Part shown: in pieces, positions 59,959 through 62,087 of the stretch
How positions within the stretch are numbered: position 1 is the first letter of the stretch
How the letters are laid out: each line of letters opens with the position of its first letter
From: Streptomyces thermodiastaticus
Lineage (GTDB): Bacteria > Actinomycetota > Actinomycetes > Streptomycetales > Streptomycetaceae
Assembly (NCBI RefSeq): GCF_014656135.1
Contig: NZ_BNBV01000032.1
Span: 1-62,087, forward strand
Length of the DNA stretch: 62,087 nucleotides
Reading direction: 5' to 3'
The notes under the pieces: generated by a model
Told to the model about the DNA's origin: nothing
Seen by the model: the letters and a program-made list of their open reading frames with translations, nothing else
The model's database searches: none
Made by a program: the position numbers and the translations under genes

Positions 59959-60301
59959 AGGACGCCACTGTACGCACGACCTGGACGCCATAGGCCGCGT
60001 CTGCTCGGCTCTGCCTGGGTCGACGGTGGATGGGGTGGGAGCTCCTCGCGCACGCCCCTACAGAGCCGCAGTCGGCGGCGCCCCTCCATCCCGGTGCCGG
60101 CTGATCCCCCGCCGGAGGCATCTTCTTGTGCCCGCGGATGACGTCCCTACCTTCGCCCGCTTGCACGCAGCGCGCCGCCGGGCGGGGCCGCCGCTGGCGA
60201 AGACAGGGCGGCAGCCCCGCTGATAAGGCGGCGCGCGCCCGCGCCGGGCGCGGGCCTTTATTTCGGAGGCCGGGGAGTGCGGCAAGCATGCATCCGCTCG
60301 C
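59959..60301. other. Gene-poor stretch with a strong terminator
   Basis: No convincing gene. The only clear structure is the intrinsic terminator at 60237-60263. GC content is back at chromosomal level. The 5' part of the integrase gene that should be here cannot be recognised in any frame. Confidence 0.4.
60237..60263 (+). terminator. Intrinsic terminator with T-run
   Basis: GCCCGCGC (60237-60244), loop CGG, GCGCGGGC (60248-60255), then CTTTATTT. It is the only hairpin in the window with a classic T-tract on its 3' side. Confidence 0.8.
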
Positions 60302-60526
60302 GAGCATGGCATATACGCGCTCAATCACTTCTACGCCTCGCTGCTGCTGGACACCAGCGAAAGCATTAAGGCCGTGAGCGAGTACCTGGGGCACTCCGAC
60401 CCTGGGCTGACATTGCGGGTGTATGCGCACCTGATGCCGTCGAGCCAGGAGCGGATGAGGAAGGCCGTGGATCGGGTGCTTCTCCCAGCCCCGCGCGAGC
60501 CTGACGGCCCAGAGACGGCCCAGTGA
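60302..60526 (+). pseudogene. 3' remnant of a tyrosine-recombinase integrase gene
   Basis: 75 codons match the C-terminus of actinobacterial tyrosine integrases: NHFYASLLLDTSESIKAVSE, then YLGHSDPGLTLRVYAHLMPS and a tail DGPETAQ. The catalytic Tyr is kept in RVYAHL and the LGH histidine is present, but the HxLRH segment reads YALNH, losing the box II histidine and arginine. No start or N-terminal half is found. With the IS removed, its stop lies about 66 bases from attR, the normal place of an integrase next to its att site. Confidence 0.8.
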
Positions 60527-60564
60527 CCTTAACCAGGCCCCCATCCGCACTGAACGTGCTGGTA

Positions 60565-61433
60565 GGGGCTGTCCCGTAACTGCTGGTCATGGGTGAGATG
60601 ATCATGTCGTGGCTGGTGTGATCACGGCGTCGGAGCCCTCCTGGACAGCCCCGTTCACCGGGCTGAGCCCGCGGCAGTCCGGCAAGCTGGTCACCGCGCT
60701 GCGGCGCGAGGGTGCGGACCCGGTGCGCAAGGGCCCGCCCTGGAGCCTGCCCCTGGAGGACCGCGTGCTCCTGGTCGCCGCGTACTGGCGCACGAACCTC
60801 ACCCTGCGCCAACTGGCCCCGCCGTTCGGGGTGTCCAAGTCGGCCGCGGACCGCATCATCGACAACCTCGCACCCTCACTCGCGCTGCAGCAGCGCAAGA
60901 GGTTCCGCAAGGACACCGTGCTGATCGTGGACGGCACCCTGATCCCCACCCGTGACCACCAGGTGGCCGAGCAGTCGAAGAACTACCGGTACTCCACCAA
61001 CCACCAGGTCATCATCGACGCCGACACCCGACTAGTCATCGCCGTAGGCCGGCCCCTGCCCGGCAACCGCAACGACTGCAAGGCATGGGAGGACTCCGGC
61101 GCCAAGGCCGCCGTCGGCAGGACCACGGTGATCGCCGACGGCGGCTACCGGGGCACCGGCCTGGTCATTCCGCACTACCGCCGGCACAAGGACGAGGAAT
61201 CGCCGTCCTGGAAGGAGGAGCACAACGCCTCGCACCGCCGGGTGCGGGCCCGGATCGAGCACGCCTTCGCCCGCATGAAGGGCTGGAAGATTCTCCGCGA
61301 CTGCCGGCTCAGGGGTGACGGCGTGCATCACGCCATGCTCAGCGTCGCCCGCCTGCACAACCTCGCCCTCGCCGGGTGACCGGCAAACGAGCAGGTCACC
61401 CGGCACGTCAGAAGCGATTTACGGGACAGCCCT
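60565..61433 (+). mobile_element. IS5-family insertion sequence, apparently complete
   Basis: An 869-bp element. Inverted ends are GGGCTGTCCCGTAA (60566-60579) and its exact complement TTACGGGACAGCCC (61419-61432), with one further imperfect outer base. TA occurs on both sides (60563-60564 and 61434-61435), the target duplication expected for the IS427-type branch. One intact transposase gene fills it. Confidence 0.88.
60609..61379 (+). CDS. IS5-family DDE transposase
   Basis: A 256-residue transposase with an N-terminal helix-turn-helix region (LTLRQLAPPFGVSKSAADRI) and an intact DDE catalytic domain: first Asp in VLIVDGTLIPTRD, second in TVIADGGYRGTG, Glu in RARIEHAFARMKGWKILRDC. It is one uninterrupted frame, unlike some IS427 members that need a frameshift. 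GTG 60609 lies 44 bases inside the left end. It is probably still active. Confidence 0.92.
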   Translation: MAGVITASEPSWTAPFTGLSPRQSGKLVTALRREGADPVRKGPPWSLPLEDRVLLVAAYWRTNLTLRQLAPPFGVSKSAADRIIDNLAPSLALQQRKRFRKDTVLIVDGTLIPTRDHQVAEQSKNYRYSTNHQVIIDADTRLVIAVGRPLPGNRNDCKAWEDSGAKAAVGRTTVIADGGYRGTGLVIPHYRRHKDEESPSWKEEHNASHRRVRARIEHAFARMKGWKILRDCRLRGDGVHHAMLSVARLHNLALAG

Positions 61434-61462
61434 TAGGGGCTTATTGCTGCCCGGCTACTGCC

Positions 61463-61527
61463 AGTTCTCCGGGCTTGGGCATGGTCGTACCAGTGTCGCA
61501 GATCGACTGGGGTGACCTGCGGCTGTC
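61463..61527. repeat. attR: Right attachment site (attR), 65-bp direct repeat copy 2
   Basis: Identical over 65 bases to 57866-57930. It repeats the first seven rlmN codons, which lead nowhere here because the frame beyond 61463 is unrelated DNA. Confidence 0.88.
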
Positions 61528-61535
61528 ACCCACAG

Positions 61536-61800
61536 CACCTGATCTGCAGCGGTCGCTGCTGGTCTGCCCGAGGACTGTCACCGCGCCGGCCTGCGGTGAC
61601 CAGAGGAGACAGCGGCCCTTGGCCTTGCTCGCAGGCCAGGTGGATCTCGCGGTGGTGAGGCCCCTCGTGGCCGGCCCGGCCGTGATGCTCGGGCTCGGCG
61701 CGGGTGCCGTCCGACGGTGGATCACGGGCCTGCCCGTCGCGGCGGCGCCAGGGCGTGCTGATGAGCCCGGCAGATCGTGGAGTCGACGTCGACCTCCCAT
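61536..61800 (-). pseudogene. Fragment of another IS5-type transposase
   Basis: In minus-strand frames with at least one shift: WEVDVDSTICRAHQHALAP (about 61800-61745) and then HREIHLACEQGQGPLSPL, VTAGRRGDSP (about 61660-61580). These match the VDSTxVRAHQHAAG and KxHLACEQGQRPLSxxxTAGQRGDSP phrases of IS112-like transposases. No start, C-terminus or ends are present. Confidence 0.7.
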
Positions 61801-62017
61801 GATTCCGCGACGAAAGCACCAGGTTGAAGCGCCCGCGAAAGGATCCGGGAAAGGGCCCGGAGGCAATCCCTGGAATGCAGACCTACGGCCACGATGACAC
61901 ACTAAGCTTCTTCGAGTTGGGCCCCGATCAGGTGACGCCCGCCAAGCTCAACGAGCGAGGCCCCCGGGCAGTTGATCGAGATGTCTGACGTCTCAATCAC
62001 GCTGCTCAGAGGCCTCG
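61801..62017. other. Region right of the transposase fragment
   Basis: About 215 bases. A short plus-strand frame from ATG 61875 reads MQTYGHDDTLSFFELGPDQV and on to RAVDRDV before a stop at 61988; it looks like the end of a larger protein but I cannot name it. Otherwise nothing is seen. Confidence 0.25.
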
Positions 62018-62087
62018 TTGGTCATCTATCCTGCCGCACTCGACCTGCCGCATGCACTCGTGGAGTGGGTCACCATGCTCATCGTCA
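62018..62087 (+). CDS. Start of a transposase, cut by the window edge
   Basis: From TTG 62018 the frame reads LVIYPAALDLPHALVEWV, then TMLIV to the last base. This is the typical opening of an IS5-like Streptomyces transposase (VxYPxxLDLPxALVEWVTMLIV). Only 23 codons are visible. Confidence 0.6.
   Translation, partial: MVIYPAALDLPHALVEWVTMLIV

Larger units (their letters stand above)
57866..61527. mobile_element. Small integrated element at rlmN, with cargo and decayed integrase
   Basis: A 3.66-kb unit between the 65-bp direct repeats. Content in order: 57931-58285 remnant DNA, a two-gene cargo (58286-59699), a gene-poor stretch, the 3' end of a tyrosine-integrase gene (60302-60526) and an IS5-family insertion (60565-61433). 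Without the IS the interior would be about 2.66 kb. No replication or transfer gene is seen, so it is a degenerate or satellite-like island and not a full AICE. Cargo composition differs visibly from the chromosome. Confidence 0.85.

Overview
The window is chromosomal DNA of a high-GC actinomycete, almost certainly a Streptomyces. The evidence is the GC-rich coding with GTG/TTG starts, a cvn conservon, rare TTA codons, a LAETG sortase substrate, an LAL regulator, a cytoplasmic-type contractile injection system and a Streptomyces-like arrangement of GABA/polyamine genes. Most neighbouring genes overlap by ATGA/GTGA/TGATG.

Layout. 1-3506: N-terminus of a proline-rich protein, gabT and an amidase. 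4188-10652: a conservon operon with a CvnA-like kinase, a roadblock protein with two tandem domains, DUF742, a GTPase, two cytochromes P450 (the first without the ExxR motif) and an enoyl-CoA hydratase. 10944-12130: a PAP2 phosphatase and a frameshifted small gene. 12255-17857 (minus): polyamine operon potDABC plus a PuuB-type amine oxidase. 18309-21858: NADAR protein, DUF4190 membrane protein, an adenosine-deaminase-family enzyme and a GDPD. 21944-45096: a complete-looking contractile injection system (CIS) locus with an LAL and a LuxR regulator, terminator protein, AAA+ ATPase, two membrane proteins with outward-facing domains, a putative effector, sheath, two tubes, hub, spike and baseplate. 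45187-48691: GABA-aldehyde dehydrogenase, divergent Lrp regulator and a class III aminotransferase. 48939-52619: ABC pair, VOC protein and a sortase substrate. 52717-56667 (minus): thiBPQ thiamine importer under a TPP riboswitch. 56779-57885 (minus): rlmN.

The right end, 57866-61527, is a small integrated element. It sits at the 5' end of rlmN and is bounded by a perfect 65-bp direct repeat. It carries a two-gene module (two-pass membrane protein plus a DEDDy 3'-5' exonuclease) whose base composition is visibly lower in GC, the decayed 3' end of a tyrosine integrase, and an intact IS5-family insertion sequence. Beyond it lie a transposase fragment and the start of another transposase, so this is a mobile-DNA hotspot.

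How parts work together. gabT, the PuuB-like oxidase, PotDABC, GABA-aldehyde dehydrogenase, Lrp and the second aminotransferase form a putrescine/GABA uptake and catabolism set; the CIS locus lies inside it and the conservon lies beside it. TTA codons in the LAL regulator, the DUF742 gene and the second P450 tie the CIS locus and the conservon to bldA, hence to development. The best candidate for an undescribed system is the membrane protein/exonuclease pair in the rlmN element; the most unusual parts of known systems are the double-roadblock CvnB and the effector and disordered VQR protein of the CIS.
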